Source: Verrucomicrobiota bacterium
GTDB lineage: Bacteria; Verrucomicrobiota; Verrucomicrobiia; Chthoniobacterales; UBA10450
DNA: 48,564 nt
Assembly: GCA_003220055.1 (NCBI GenBank)
Contig: QHRF01000058.1
Coordinates: forward strand, 1 to 48,564
Reading direction: 5' to 3'
The notes beneath the pieces were generated by a model. The model was not told where the DNA came from, did not search any database, and saw only the letters and a program-made list of their open reading frames with translations. A program made the position numbers and the translations under genes. This document shows positions 17,004 through 26,175 of the stretch, piece by piece (position 1 is the stretch's first letter; the number at the start of each line of letters is the position of its first letter).

Positions 17004-17693
17004 ATGAAAATTTCGGTAGTCATTCCCGTTTTTAACGAGCGCGGCACAATTGAGCAGATCGTAAACGCGGTCCGTTCCGCGCCAGTAGACAACATTGAAA
17101 TCATCGTTGTGGACGACGCATCCACTGATGGAACTCGACAGCTGTTGAAAGAAAAAATTTCGCCGATGATCGATCAAATCATTTATCAGCCCCGCAATTG
17201 CGGCAAAGGCGCGGCGCTCCGGGCCGGGTTCGCCGCTGCTACAGGCGATGTGATTTTGGTGCAGGACGCCGATCTCGAATATAGCCCGGGCGATTATCCA
17301 ACTTTGCTCGAGCCGATTCTTTCGGGAAATGCCGATGCGGTCTTCGGCTCACGATTCATGGGAGGCCGACCGCATCGTGTTCTCTATTTCTGGCACATGG
17401 TTGGAAACAGATTTCTCACATTGCTCTCAAACATGTTCACCAATCTGAATCTGACCGATTTAGAGACGTGCTACAAAGCGTTCCGCGCGCCGTTGGTGAA
17501 GAATCTTGATCTTCGCGAAGATCGGTTCGGGTTCGAGCCAGAAGTAACGGCAAAGTTGGCGAAGGCGAGATGCCGCATTTACGAAGTGGGCATTTCTTAT
17601 AACGGCCGCACCTACAGCGAAGGCAAAAAAGTGAATTGGAAAGATGGTGTCCACGCCATCTACGCAATCTTGCGCTACAATTTGTTCGGGTAG
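17004..17693 (+). CDS. family-2 glycosyltransferase, polyprenyl-phosphate sugar synthase type
   Basis: This protein is likely to transfer a sugar from a nucleotide donor to a polyprenyl phosphate at the inner face of the membrane (DPM1/ArnC-like catalytic domain without membrane helices). It starts MKISVVIPVFNERGTI. The donor-binding region is VVDDASTDGT near residue 36, and the metal site is QDADLEYSPGDY near residue 89. The family block FGSRFMGG and the later LETCYKAFR are present. EGKKVNWKDGVHAIYAI at the C-terminus is typical of the group. The length is 229. Acceptor and sugar are unknown. Confidence 0.88.
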   Translation: MKISVVIPVFNERGTIEQIVNAVRSAPVDNIEIIVVDDASTDGTRQLLKEKISPMIDQIIYQPRNCGKGAALRAGFAAATGDVILVQDADLEYSPGDYPTLLEPILSGNADAVFGSRFMGGRPHRVLYFWHMVGNRFLTLLSNMFTNLNLTDLETCYKAFRAPLVKNLDLREDRFGFEPEVTAKLAKARCRIYEVGISYNGRTYSEGKKVNWKDGVHAIYAILRYNLFG

Positions 17694-17763
17694 CGCGGAA
17701 AGGACGTCGGCTGGCAAAACAACTGCTTGACCAGAGAGGGCATCCTAGCGCATAGAACCGGAC

Positions 17764-18522
17764 GTGAAAGCCTTAGCTCGTTTCGCCGTTTTGTCAGGGA
17801 GTGTAACACTGGGATTTTTCGCCCTGGCTGGTCCGGAGCCACTTCCGGTGAATGAATCAAAGAATGTATCAAATCCGGAAGAACCGCGTGTCTGGCAGGG
17901 TTTCTACATCGGCATCAACGCCGGGTATGCCTTCGATTTGCATAGTGAGGTGAGCGATCTCGATTTTTTAAACGCCGGTCCGCCGGTACGAACTTTCTCA
18001 TTCGATTCCGACGGCCCAGTCGCCGGCGGACAAGTTGGATTTAACCTGCAACCGTTGAGTTGGCTCGTGCTCGGAATAGAAGGCGACGCCGGCTATCTCG
18101 GCGTACATGGACGCGCGAGGCAGCCCGGTTCACCTCCTGGCGGGACGTTCGCGGAGATCAATCCCGGCGTCTACGCGACGGCTCGCGGACGAGTCGGCTG
18201 GGCTCACGATAACTGGTTGCTTTATGTGACCGGCGGCTGGTTCGGTTCGGATTATGAGCGGCGCGTGGAGGACAATGAGATCTGTTCTTGCGGATTCCAG
18301 CTCGGCCATGGCGCCAACGATGACTTCAAATCCGGTTACACGGTTGGCGGCGGTTTGGAATGGTTGTTTCGAGAACACTGGTCGTTGCGCGTCGAATATC
18401 TCTACTTCAACGTGGGGGACGGAACGGTTACCGTGCCGATCTTCCAGCAGGGCCCTTTTCGTTTCGGCTTTGATGATGACGGCGGCCACATCGTGCGCGG
18501 CGGTTTGAACCTCAAGTTCTAA
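17764..18522 (+). CDS. outer-membrane beta-barrel protein
   Basis: This is probably an 8-stranded barrel of the OmpA-like/OMP_b-brl type in the outer membrane. The GTG start opens a signal peptide (KALARFAVLSGSVTLGFFALAG). The mature part alternates hydrophobic and polar residues, with paired aromatics at strand ends: GFYIGINAGYAFD, VAGGQVGFNLQPL, YTVGGGLEWLF, SLRVEYLYFNVGD and VRGGLNLKF. It ends in Phe, the usual signal for BAM insertion. It is convergent with the giant repeat protein gene, 30 bases away. Confidence 0.85.
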   Translation: MKALARFAVLSGSVTLGFFALAGPEPLPVNESKNVSNPEEPRVWQGFYIGINAGYAFDLHSEVSDLDFLNAGPPVRTFSFDSDGPVAGGQVGFNLQPLSWLVLGIEGDAGYLGVHGRARQPGSPPGGTFAEINPGVYATARGRVGWAHDNWLLYVTGGWFGSDYERRVEDNEICSCGFQLGHGANDDFKSGYTVGGGLEWLFREHWSLRVEYLYFNVGDGTVTVPIFQQGPFRFGFDDDGGHIVRGGLNLKF

Positions 18523-18552
18523 CCGCCCGCCCGGACCGGACGACCAACTCCC

Positions 18553-21500
18553 TTATCTCCGGATAACAACCGTGGCTGTGTTGAATGGCGCTGTGCAGAA
18601 GTAGGCTGGTCCGTTAATTATTGTCATCGTAGCGTTCCGATTTGTCTTCCGCGCGAGGTTCTTTAGCGCCGTGATCGTAACCGTGGCCGATGTTTTGCCT
18701 GCCGGAATTGTAAACTGTCCCACGATAGGGCTCAGACTATAATCGGCCCCGAAGATTGCGGTGCCGCTCATGGTATAGAATACCGTCAACGGTTGTTTAA
18801 GAGGACCTTTCGGAAGCGTAACCATAAAAACGGTCTTACCTCCTGTGCCAAGAGAGCTTAAAATAGTGCAAAGGCGAACCTCGGTGGTAGCAGGCGCTAC
18901 GCCTAGTTGTTCAGCGATCCCGAGCGAGCATCCGTTAGCGTCAGTAATAACCACGTTGTATCCACCGCTGGTAAGGCCAGTGAAGGTCGTGCTTCCGCCG
19001 GACGCGGCGATAGTATGGGGAGCGCCGCCGTTAAGCGTGACCGAATACCCAGGAGTCCCACCATTGACTGTAACTGTCATGGTTCCATCAGCAGCAATAC
19101 TGGAGCTCGCTGGCGTCGTCGTAATCGATGCGTTGATTGCCGTTGGGATCACGATCATTTGTGTCTGGCTAGGTCCTAAGCAGGCATTGCTATCTCTGAC
19201 AGCAACGGTGTGTGAGCCGGCGCCGAGGTTGTTAAAGGTCGCCGGCGACGTGCAAGGCGCAAATGAACCGTTGTCCAGGCTGCATTCGTAGCCAGGCGTG
19301 CCGCCCGAGAAGGTCGCAGTCATGCTGCCAAGCTGACCGTTGCACAACGGATCAGTCTTAGTCGATGAGGCAGTTACCGGGGTCGGAATCGTCACGGTAG
19401 CACCGGCGGCGGTGGTGCAACCATTCGCGTCCTTCACTGTGATTGTGTAGGACCCGCTAGCTAAGCCGTTGAACACATTCGAAGCCTGAAAATTCGTTCC
19501 GTCAATGGAGTAGCTCAGTGTACCGGTGCCGCCTGAAGCTGTTACCGTGATCGAACCCGTGCCGGTGCTGCAGGCAGGATTAGTCGCCAAAGCTGAAGCG
19601 ATAAGGCCTGAAGCAGGTTGAGTGATGGTGACGGGCTGCGTAGTCGTGCAACCATTCGCATCCTTAACCGTGATCGTGTACGAACCCGCGGCCAGATTGC
19701 TGAACGTGCCGCTGTTGCCAAAGTTAGTCCCGTCTATCGAGTAAGTGTAGGGGGTAGTTCCACCAGAGCCAGAAACAGTTACGCTGCCCGTCGAAGAGCC
19801 AAAGCACGCGACGTTGGTTTGAGAACTGATCGAGGAACTAAGGGCTGCGGCCGGTTGTGTGATTGTGACCGGCTGAGTTGTCGTGCAACCATTGGCATCC
19901 TTGACCGTGATCGTGTACGAGCCTGCGGCGAGGCTGCCGAAAGTACCGCTATTGCCAAAGGTAGTACCATCGATGGCGTAAGTATAAGGCGAAGTTCCAC
20001 CCGAGCCCGCAACCGTCACACTCCCGGTTGAACCGCCAAAGCAGTCGACATTCGTCTGTGAACTGATCGACGAACCGAGCGCCGAAGCCGGCTCAGTGAT
20101 TGTGACTGGCTGGGTTGTGCTGCAACCATTGGCGTCTTTGACCGTGATTGTGTAGGAACCGGCAGCCAGACTACCGAACGTTCCGCTTGCTCCAAAATTT
20201 ACGCCGTCTTTGGAAAACGTGTACGGAGAAGTTCCGCCAGAACCCGCGACTGTTACGCTGCCGGTCGAACCGCCAAAGCAGGCAACATTCGTTTGTGAGC
20301 TGATTGACGAGCCGAGGGCTGCGGCCGGCTGCGTGATCGTCACCGGCTGAGTCGTGGTGCAACCATTGGCGTCTTTAACCGCGATTGTGTAGGAGCCTGC
20401 GGCCAGATTACTGAAGGTGCCGCTGTTACCGAACGTAACGCCATCAATTGCGTAAGTGTAAGGCGAAGTTCCACCCGAGCCAGCAACCGTCACGCTGCCG
20501 GTCGAACCGCCGAAGCAGGCAACATTCGTTTGTGAGCTTATTGACGAGCCGAGGGCTGCGGCCGGCTGCGTAATCGTCACCGGCTGAGTCGTGGTACACC
20601 CATTGGCATCCTTGACCGTAATTGTGTACCCGCCGGCGGCGAGATTACTAAACGTTCCGCTGGCGCCAAAGGTAGTGCCATCGATCGCGTAACTGTAAGG
20701 AGCAGTTCCGCCCGAGCCCGCAGCTGTGACGCTGCCGGTCGAGTTGCCAAAGCAGGCAACATTAGTTTGCGAGCTGATCGAGGATCCAAGTGCGGAGGCT
20801 GGCTGCGTAATCGTGACACCTTGAGTCGTGGTGCAGCCGTTCGCGTCTTTGACTGTAACGGTGTAGGAGCCTGGCGCTAGATTGTTGAAGGTGCCGCTGT
20901 TGCCGAAGGTCACCCCATCAATCGCGTAAGTGTACGGGGCAGTTCCACCCGAGCCCGCAACTGTGACGCTGCCGGTCGAATTGCCGAAGCAGGCAACATT
21001 AGTTTGCGAGCTGATCGAGGCTCCAAGTGCCGAGGCTGGCTGCGTAATCGTGACACCTTGAGTCGTGGTGCAGCCGTTCGCGTCTTTGACTGTAACGGTG
21101 TAGGAGCCTGGCGCTAGATTGTTGAAGGTGCCGCTGTTGCCGAAGGTCACCCCATCAATCGCGTAAGTGTAGGGAGCAGTTCCGCCCGAGCCAGCAATGG
21201 TTACGCTACCAGTTGAAGAACCAAAGCAGGCAACATTGGTTTGCGAACTGATCGAGGCTCCAAGTGCCGCGGCCGATTGAGTGATCGTGACCGGCTGGGT
21301 CGTTGTGCAGCCGTTGGCATCTTTGACCGTGATCGTGTAGGAACCGGCAGCGAGGCTACCGAACGTTCCGCTTCCTCCAAAATTTACGCCGTCTTTGGAA
21401 AACGTGTAGGAACCGGTTCCGCCAGAGCCGGCCACAGTTACGCTGCCGGTGGAACCACCAAAGCACGCGACGTTGGTTTGCGAACTTATCGATGCCGAGA

Positions 21501-23505
21501 CTGCAGCGGCCGGTTGAGTGATCGTGACCGGCTGGGTTGTGGTGCACCCATTGGCATCCTTAACCGTAACCGTATACGACCCGGCGGCGAGATTGCTGAA
21601 CGTGCCGCTTGCTCCAAAGGTCACGCCATCTTTGGAAAACGTGTACGGGCTCGTGCCACCAGAGGCGGACACGGTCACACTTCCGGTTGAAGCACCAAAG
21701 CAAGCAACATTGGTTTGGGAGCTAATCGAGGCTGAGACTCCGGAGGCAGGCTGGGTGATCGTCACCGGCTGGGTCGTGGTGCAGCCATGAGCATCCTTGA
21801 CCGTGACCGTGTAGGGGCCTGCGGCCAGATTGTTAAAGGTCCCACTAACGCCAAAGTTAGTGCCATCTATAGAGTAGGTGTACGAAGGAGTTCCGCCCGA
21901 ACCCGCGACCGTCACACTTCCGGTTGAGCCGCCAAGGCAACCAACATTTGTTTGCGACGTTATCGATGATCCAACCGCTGAAGCTGGCTGGGTCACGTTG
22001 ATCATGGCGTCCTTAGTACAGCCGCCGGTCGCAACAACGTGCACAGTTTTCGTTCCGGCGCTCAGACCGGTAAATGTAGTCGACCCTCCATCGGTCAAGA
22101 CTGTCTGCGTTGTGGCGTCGAGGGTTACCGAGTAGGGCGGAGTACCGCCATTAATCGTAGCCGTGACCGAGCCGTTGGAGCCGCCGAAGCAGCTCACCAC
22201 GCTTTGCGTTAATGACGCAGTAAAACCGGCGCTGAAAGAGGTCGCGATCGGCGTAACGAAGTCATCCAGGACCGAAGTGGCAGTTGTAGAAGTTTTTGTC
22301 CGGACGAAAACGCTGTGGACCTCGATCCCGGAGCACGGATCAACAACTGCTTGAATTAGTTTGGTCGCATCGATCGACATCTCGACAAATTGGTTCTTCG
22401 AGTAGGTCGTCGCGCCGAACGCGCCGTAAGGCACCGACACTCCATCAACTGTGTTCGTCGCCACGAATGCGGTGTTCACCCCGATGGATGACGTAATATC
22501 AAACCACTGATAGGTTCCTGAAACCAATTTCCACTGATAGACGATGGCCGAAGCGAGTGCGCCCCCGCTATTGTATTGCGCCGTTATCAACAGATCGTTA
22601 GGAGTTCGTCCGCCAGTAGCAAAAAGCGGATCGCCTGAAACCGCTCCGGCAGGATTTGTTTCGAAATGGCCACAAGGCGCTGAGGAACAGCCGACATCGG
22701 TCACCTGCGTCAGGCCAGCCTGATTCAGCTCGAAATCAACGAAGGCGGTTCCGTTGTTGGAGAGTCTATCGGCGGACGCGGTTACCCAGCGGTCACCACT
22801 GCTATCTTTCGAGATGTGAACATAGACGTTGTTTAAATCCGACTTATTGCCAGCGCTGGCGGTCTTCCAAGTATAGGTGTTCGGATTGTCGTTAAACGTA
22901 TGGCTGCCGGAGAAAACATCATCGCCCAAATTATATGCATCGAGGCGGCGGTATGTGACGGTGGGATCTATCGGAACCCCGGCGCTTGTAAGCAGTCCCG
23001 TAGTGCCAACGCCATTCGCGATCCAATCTGTGTGTCCGCCTCCGGCAGTAGCCACAACGCCACCTTGAATCTCAAAGCCGCCCGGATCGCCATTCGGGGC
23101 AATGCCCGCGCCCACGACATCGGTAAATTGAGTTGTGGCCACGACACCGCCTTGGGTCGCTGTCAGAGTAAACACGACTCCAATATCATGTGCCTGGACG
23201 ACGAATTCGGAGTTGGAGAAGTTGCCAGCTGCATCCGGCGTCGCGGAAACGTCCCATGGTAGATCATTGTCGGACTCGTCAATATGAAGAGCCACCGGTT
23301 GGCCGGGGATCCAGCCGGAACCGCTGATCACGACGGTTTCCCCGGGCACGTAATCGCTCTTGTCCGTGGTAACGGTAGAACCGGCGGTAACTTGAGCCAA
23401 ATGAAGTTGGCTCGATGCCATCAGCCCAATTAAAACTAGAACAGCGCCAAGGACTGGCGCGATTCGACTCGTTAAGGGAGTAGCTGCTCGAAAAATTTTG
23501 CTCAT
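18553..23505 (-). CDS. giant SprB-repeat surface protein with C-terminal Calx-beta domain
   Basis: This 1650-residue secreted or surface protein is probably adhesive. Domains in order: signal peptide (1-37); a domain starting TDKSDYVPGETVVISGSGW, of the macroglobulin-like type (about 42-135); an unassigned beta-rich region (135-427); one diverged SprB repeat (428-512); ten near-identical 79-residue SprB repeats (513-1302), each with CFG-STGSVTV-GSGGT-PYT, then AAGSYTITVKDANGCTTTQ; three diverged repeats (1303-1540); and a Calx-beta-like domain with GTAIFGADYSLSP and FTIPAGKTSATVTI, ending in VVIRR. There are two Cys per repeat. SprB repeats are best known from the Flavobacterium gliding adhesin. 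No type IX secretion C-terminal signal was recognised here. It contains no AAGATCGACA copy in 5 kb. Confidence 0.9.
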   Translation of the reverse strand: MSKIFRAATPLTSRIAPVLGAVLVLIGLMASSQLHLAQVTAGSTVTTDKSDYVPGETVVISGSGWIPGQPVALHIDESDNDLPWDVSATPDAAGNFSNSEFVVQAHDIGVVFTLTATQGGVVATTQFTDVVGAGIAPNGDPGGFEIQGGVVATAGGGHTDWIANGVGTTGLLTSAGVPIDPTVTYRRLDAYNLGDDVFSGSHTFNDNPNTYTWKTASAGNKSDLNNVYVHISKDSSGDRWVTASADRLSNNGTAFVDFELNQAGLTQVTDVGCSSAPCGHFETNPAGAVSGDPLFATGGRTPNDLLITAQYNSGGALASAIVYQWKLVSGTYQWFDITSSIGVNTAFVATNTVDGVSVPYGAFGATTYSKNQFVEMSIDATKLIQAVVDPCSGIEVHSVFVRTKTSTTATSVLDDFVTPIATSFSAGFTASLTQSVVSCFGGSNGSVTATINGGTPPYSVTLDATTQTVLTDGGSTTFTGLSAGTKTVHVVATGGCTKDAMINVTQPASAVGSSITSQTNVGCLGGSTGSVTVAGSGGTPSYTYSIDGTNFGVSGTFNNLAAGPYTVTVKDAHGCTTTQPVTITQPASGVSASISSQTNVACFGASTGSVTVSASGGTSPYTFSKDGVTFGASGTFSNLAAGSYTVTVKDANGCTTTQPVTITQPAAAVSASISSQTNVACFGGSTGSVTVAGSGGTGSYTFSKDGVNFGGSGTFGSLAAGSYTITVKDANGCTTTQPVTITQSAAALGASISSQTNVACFGSSTGSVTIAGSGGTAPYTYAIDGVTFGNSGTFNNLAPGSYTVTVKDANGCTTTQGVTITQPASALGASISSQTNVACFGNSTGSVTVAGSGGTAPYTYAIDGVTFGNSGTFNNLAPGSYTVTVKDANGCTTTQGVTITQPASALGSSISSQTNVACFGNSTGSVTAAGSGGTAPYSYAIDGTTFGASGTFSNLAAGGYTITVKDANGCTTTQPVTITQPAAALGSSISSQTNVACFGGSTGSVTVAGSGGTSPYTYAIDGVTFGNSGTFSNLAAGSYTIAVKDANGCTTTQPVTITQPAAALGSSISSQTNVACFGGSTGSVTVAGSGGTSPYTFSKDGVNFGASGTFGSLAAGSYTITVKDANGCSTTQPVTITEPASALGSSISSQTNVDCFGGSTGSVTVAGSGGTSPYTYAIDGTTFGNSGTFGSLAAGSYTITVKDANGCTTTQPVTITQPAAALSSSISSQTNVACFGSSTGSVTVSGSGGTTPYTYSIDGTNFGNSGTFSNLAAGSYTITVKDANGCTTTQPVTITQPASGLIASALATNPACSTGTGSITVTASGGTGTLSYSIDGTNFQASNVFNGLASGSYTITVKDANGCTTAAGATVTIPTPVTASSTKTDPLCNGQLGSMTATFSGGTPGYECSLDNGSFAPCTSPATFNNLGAGSHTVAVRDSNACLGPSQTQMIVIPTAINASITTTPASSSIAADGTMTVTVNGGTPGYSVTLNGGAPHTIAASGGSTTFTGLTSGGYNVVITDANGCSLGIAEQLGVAPATTEVRLCTILSSLGTGGKTVFMVTLPKGPLKQPLTVFYTMSGTAIFGADYSLSPIVGQFTIPAGKTSATVTITALKNLARKTNRNATMTIINGPAYFCTAPFNTATVVIRR
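19600..21969 (-). repeat. ten tandem 237-bp repeats inside the SprB-repeat gene
   Basis: Units 2-11 of the repeat region are each exactly 79 codons. Units 5 and 6 (about 20.8-21.3 kb) are nearly identical base for base; for example, the same long segment recurs at 20825 and 21062, exactly 237 bases apart. Others differ mainly at third codon positions and at a few loop residues (GGS/GSS/GNS, YAID/FSKD). This mosaic suggests unit gain, loss and gene conversion. Confidence 0.9.
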
Positions 23506-24081
23506 ATGCGTGATGTTGGAAGAACGCGGAATTACCTAGGGATTTCGGGGTTGCACCGCACTGCGCCTCAAACCTCCATACCAATCATGAATTTCCATAG
23601 CAGCCATAAAAACAAATTCGGCAAAAAACGTCAATAAAAATAAGAAAAAATCTGATGCTGACGTAGTTCAATCTCTCACCGGGTATAAGGCATCTCCCTG
23701 GGATCCCACCTGGGCGAGGAACAAACCTGAATTGGGAGGCATGCTCGCAGGTTTCTTTTGCCTGGGGTTGTGCTGGGGGCTGGCTTTGTTTGGCTGTGCC
23801 GGAACTGTTTGGGGTTATTAACCTTTCCTCACCCATTTTCTCCGCAAATGGCGGTCAGAAGTTCAAATAATTTCGAAAGAGATTAACGAAATGGTGAGTG
23901 TTGCCTATCGGGCAAACAGACTCTTTTTTTCGAATGACGAATCCCTGAGTGATTCCATCAGGGCAATACCGCATTTGGTGTGGTGTATCTCTCTGATCAG
24001 CAGATCAGGAGCTTTTTCGGCAAGTAGCTATTGGCTGCGCCGCGCCCCGACGTCGGTTGCGACGAATAACTTCCTTGACGA
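23506..24081. other. 576-base intergenic region between two divergent surface genes
   Basis: No credible gene was found. Next to the giant protein gene is an A/T-rich stretch (about 23600-23660, many A-runs), a likely promoter area. AAACCTG (23723-23729) and CAGGTTT (23748-23754) form a stem followed by a T-rich run. CTGATC/GATCAG around 23993-24009 forms a smaller hairpin upstream of the outer-membrane protein gene. Both genes could be controlled from here. Confidence 0.5.
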
Positions 24082-25095
24082 GTGAAATTCGACACGGCAA
24101 AAGGGAAGCGCACGGGAGGCGCGGCTAGTTTGGTAAAAAACCGTTTTAATCTTTTAGTCGCGCTTATTGGCGCGGGGACGATGTCGATCTTGGCGGCAAC
24201 AAGTTTTGCGCAAGGGCCGAGTTCGCAAGATGTCGATCGTGCCCAATTACTTCAGGGCCAGACGCAGCCGCCGTTCGGACCAGCGGGATTGCCCGAGGGC
24301 GTCGAAGATGGACACGCCGCGTCCAGTCCGAACGATGCCGACATTGGAGAGCAGGAAATTCTGAAACGTGTGACACAATATCAACCGCTCACGCTTTTAT
24401 TGGCTTCTCCGATTTTCTACACATCGAATGTGGCGCTGACACGGAGCGGCGAAAAGAGCGACGTGGTGATCGCGCCGACAGCGGCTGCTTATTATGATCC
24501 GCAGATCACAAAAACGCTCTACGGGCATTTCGGTGCGCGGGAACAGATCTTTTATTACGGCAAATACACCGGGTTCAATTTCGGCAGCCTCGATGTCGAA
24601 GCTGGACTGAATTATTTCCTGCCGCAATTTCATAATTTGATCCTGCGCGGTTGGTACGACTTTAACCGTTTAACTTTGGACGATCGGTTGGGTGACGAAT
24701 TTTTCTCGAACCACGCGCTCATATTTAACGCCGAGTTGCCATTCCGCTTGAGCCGCGCGCAGCAGCTCTTCGTCGGCGCGGACGCGAACATCAGTGTCGG
24801 GGCGGACCATCAAAGCCCGCGGCGGAACGATTATGAAGGATATCTCGGTTATTCCGCGAATCTGACGCGCGCATTTTCCATCAATGCGGTCGGTCGCATT
24901 GTCGCACGCGATTATCACCAAAACGGACGCACGGATGTGAGCGAGATTCTTTCGCTCACAGCCAGTTATAGCCTGACGAACTGGTGCTCGGTCGGCGCGA
25001 TCAGTTCTTTCGCGCACAGCGACTCGAACAAGGACGTCTTCGATTACGACGTCGCGAACGTCGGCGGTGCAATCGCGCTTACTGCGAAATTTTAG
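24082..25095 (+). CDS. outer-membrane beta-barrel protein, first gene of a FecR-linked operon
   Basis: This protein has 337 residues from GTG at 24082, with an inner ATG (MSILAATSFAQG) as an alternative near residue 34. A signal peptide ends at SFAQG. After a Pro/Gly-rich linker, the protein shows repeated amphipathic strands (TKTLYGHFGAREQIFYYGKY, LDVEAGLNYFL, AFSINAVGRIVARDY, LSLTASYSL) and ends in LTAKF, with the terminal Phe of an outer-membrane barrel. The next gene starts 8 bases after the stop. Gene order barrel / small exported protein / FecR suggests a surface or export role. Confidence 0.8.
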   Translation: MKFDTAKGKRTGGAASLVKNRFNLLVALIGAGTMSILAATSFAQGPSSQDVDRAQLLQGQTQPPFGPAGLPEGVEDGHAASSPNDADIGEQEILKRVTQYQPLTLLLASPIFYTSNVALTRSGEKSDVVIAPTAAAYYDPQITKTLYGHFGAREQIFYYGKYTGFNFGSLDVEAGLNYFLPQFHNLILRGWYDFNRLTLDDRLGDEFFSNHALIFNAELPFRLSRAQQLFVGADANISVGADHQSPRRNDYEGYLGYSANLTRAFSINAVGRIVARDYHQNGRTDVSEILSLTASYSLTNWCSVGAISSFAHSDSNKDVFDYDVANVGGAIALTAKF

Positions 25096-25103
25096 GAGAC
25101 GCA

Positions 25104-25340
25104 ATGAGGATTAATCGCACTTTCCGATTCTGTCTGATCAGATCGGTTCCTCTGATCTGGGCCATCGCCGCGACAACGTCGACCATCGCGACCGAGCTCA
25201 ACCAAGCGACCATCACGCGACTGATCAAACAGTCCCTGGGCGGGATAGCCATCTCCAGTAGTGTCCAACTTCGGACCATGCTCGATTCGATGGGCAACAG
25301 TGGTCAAATCATAATGATAAGATCGACAATCAATCGATGA
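25104..25340 (+). CDS. 78-residue exported protein
   Basis: AGGAG lies 7 bases before the ATG, one of the few clear ribosome sites here. The product begins MRINRTFRFCLIRSVPLIWAIAATTSTIATE, a signal-peptide-like start. A short Thr/Ile/Ser-rich part follows and ends IRSTINR. The stop overlaps the FecR gene start as ATGA. The last codons contain an AAGATCGACA motif (25319-25328). No family was recognised. The operon position between a barrel protein and a FecR protein is the best clue. Confidence 0.62.
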   Translation: MRINRTFRFCLIRSVPLIWAIAATTSTIATELNQATITRLIKQSLGGIAISSSVQLRTMLDSMGNSGQIIMIRSTINR

Positions 25341-26137
25341 AAACTCCCTTCCCAAATTCAAATCTCGTCGCTGCCATTTGTTTAGTCGGAACCGCTGCCG
25401 GTATTGCCAGTCTCCTTTTTGCAGCCGACCAAAAACAGGCCCACGTTACCGAAGTGATCCATGATGTCCGCCTGCTCGCCGGGCAAACCGCAGCCCGACC
25501 CGCCACCGTGAACGATACCGTTCGCGAAGGAACGGCTGTCCGGACCGGCACCGATTCGCGCGCGGAACTGACGTTTCTTGATCAAACACTCACGCGGCTG
25601 GGCGCGAATACGGTTTTCAGTTTTGGCGGAGCCGCGCGCACTTACGATCTCGGCAGCGGCGCGATTCTAATGTCGGCCCCGAAAGACACCGGCACCGTGA
25701 AAATCACAACCGCGGTTGCGACCTGCGCCGTGAGCGGTTTCACCGCGATTTTGGAACGCCATTCGAACACGTGGAATAAATTCATCCTTCTTCACGGCAA
25801 CGGCACGTTGACGTTGAAGGGCACTCCGGGCGGTCCCTGCCGGTTGCAAGCTGGACAGATGGTTGTGTTTCCACCACATCCGACCCATTGCCCGCCAGTC
25901 CTCAACATCGACATCTCTAAATTACTGAACGGCAAATTGGTCAAAGGCTTCGACCGACCGCTGCCGGAATTGAATATCATTCTGGCTGACATTGAGAACC
26001 AGCACAACGAACCGCCGAGGGGCGGACTGATCGATCCGACGAACCAGGATGTGATCGACCAGGCCATGAATGCGCACATGGAATCCCCGCCGCCGCCGCC
26101 GCGTCCGACCGTCATTCCGAGCGACGCGCGTTTCTAA
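25337..26137 (+). CDS. FecR-domain exported protein
   Basis: This 266-residue protein has an N-terminal signal or anchor (residues 10-30, LVAAICLVGTAAGIASLLFAA). A FecR domain follows at about 35-165, with VREGTAVRTGTDSRAELTFLDQT, LTRLGANTVFSF and a later GNGTLTLKG. The C-terminal 70 residues are Pro-rich and probably extended. FecR domains occur in periplasmic proteins, some of which signal to sigma factors. Here no ECF sigma gene is adjacent, so it more likely belongs to the surface system with the barrel gene, to which it is coupled through ATGA overlaps. Confidence 0.85.
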   Translation: MKTPFPNSNLVAAICLVGTAAGIASLLFAADQKQAHVTEVIHDVRLLAGQTAARPATVNDTVREGTAVRTGTDSRAELTFLDQTLTRLGANTVFSFGGAARTYDLGSGAILMSAPKDTGTVKITTAVATCAVSGFTAILERHSNTWNKFILLHGNGTLTLKGTPGGPCRLQAGQMVVFPPHPTHCPPVLNIDISKLLNGKLVKGFDRPLPELNIILADIENQHNEPPRGGLIDPTNQDVIDQAMNAHMESPPPPPRPTVIPSDARF

Positions 26138-26175
26138 CACTCATCGCCGACACAGTCACGAACGTAACCAATTTG

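Noticed and set aside
19600-21969. Possible CRISPR array because of regular tandem repeats
   Set aside because: Units are 237 bp, directly joined without spacers, in frame, and encode SprB repeats.
18845-23262. Several long open frames on the plus strand opposite the giant repeat gene
   Set aside because: They are antisense shadows of the 237-bp repeats; residues are Arg/Val-rich and repeat with the same period, with no start signals.
23500-23830. Riboswitch (TPP, c-di-GMP) upstream of the giant gene
   Set aside because: Some hairpins are present but none of the conserved core bases of these classes could be matched.
23891-24085. 64-residue frame before the outer-membrane protein gene
   Set aside because: No signal, no conserved pattern, overlaps the next gene start; more likely leader DNA.
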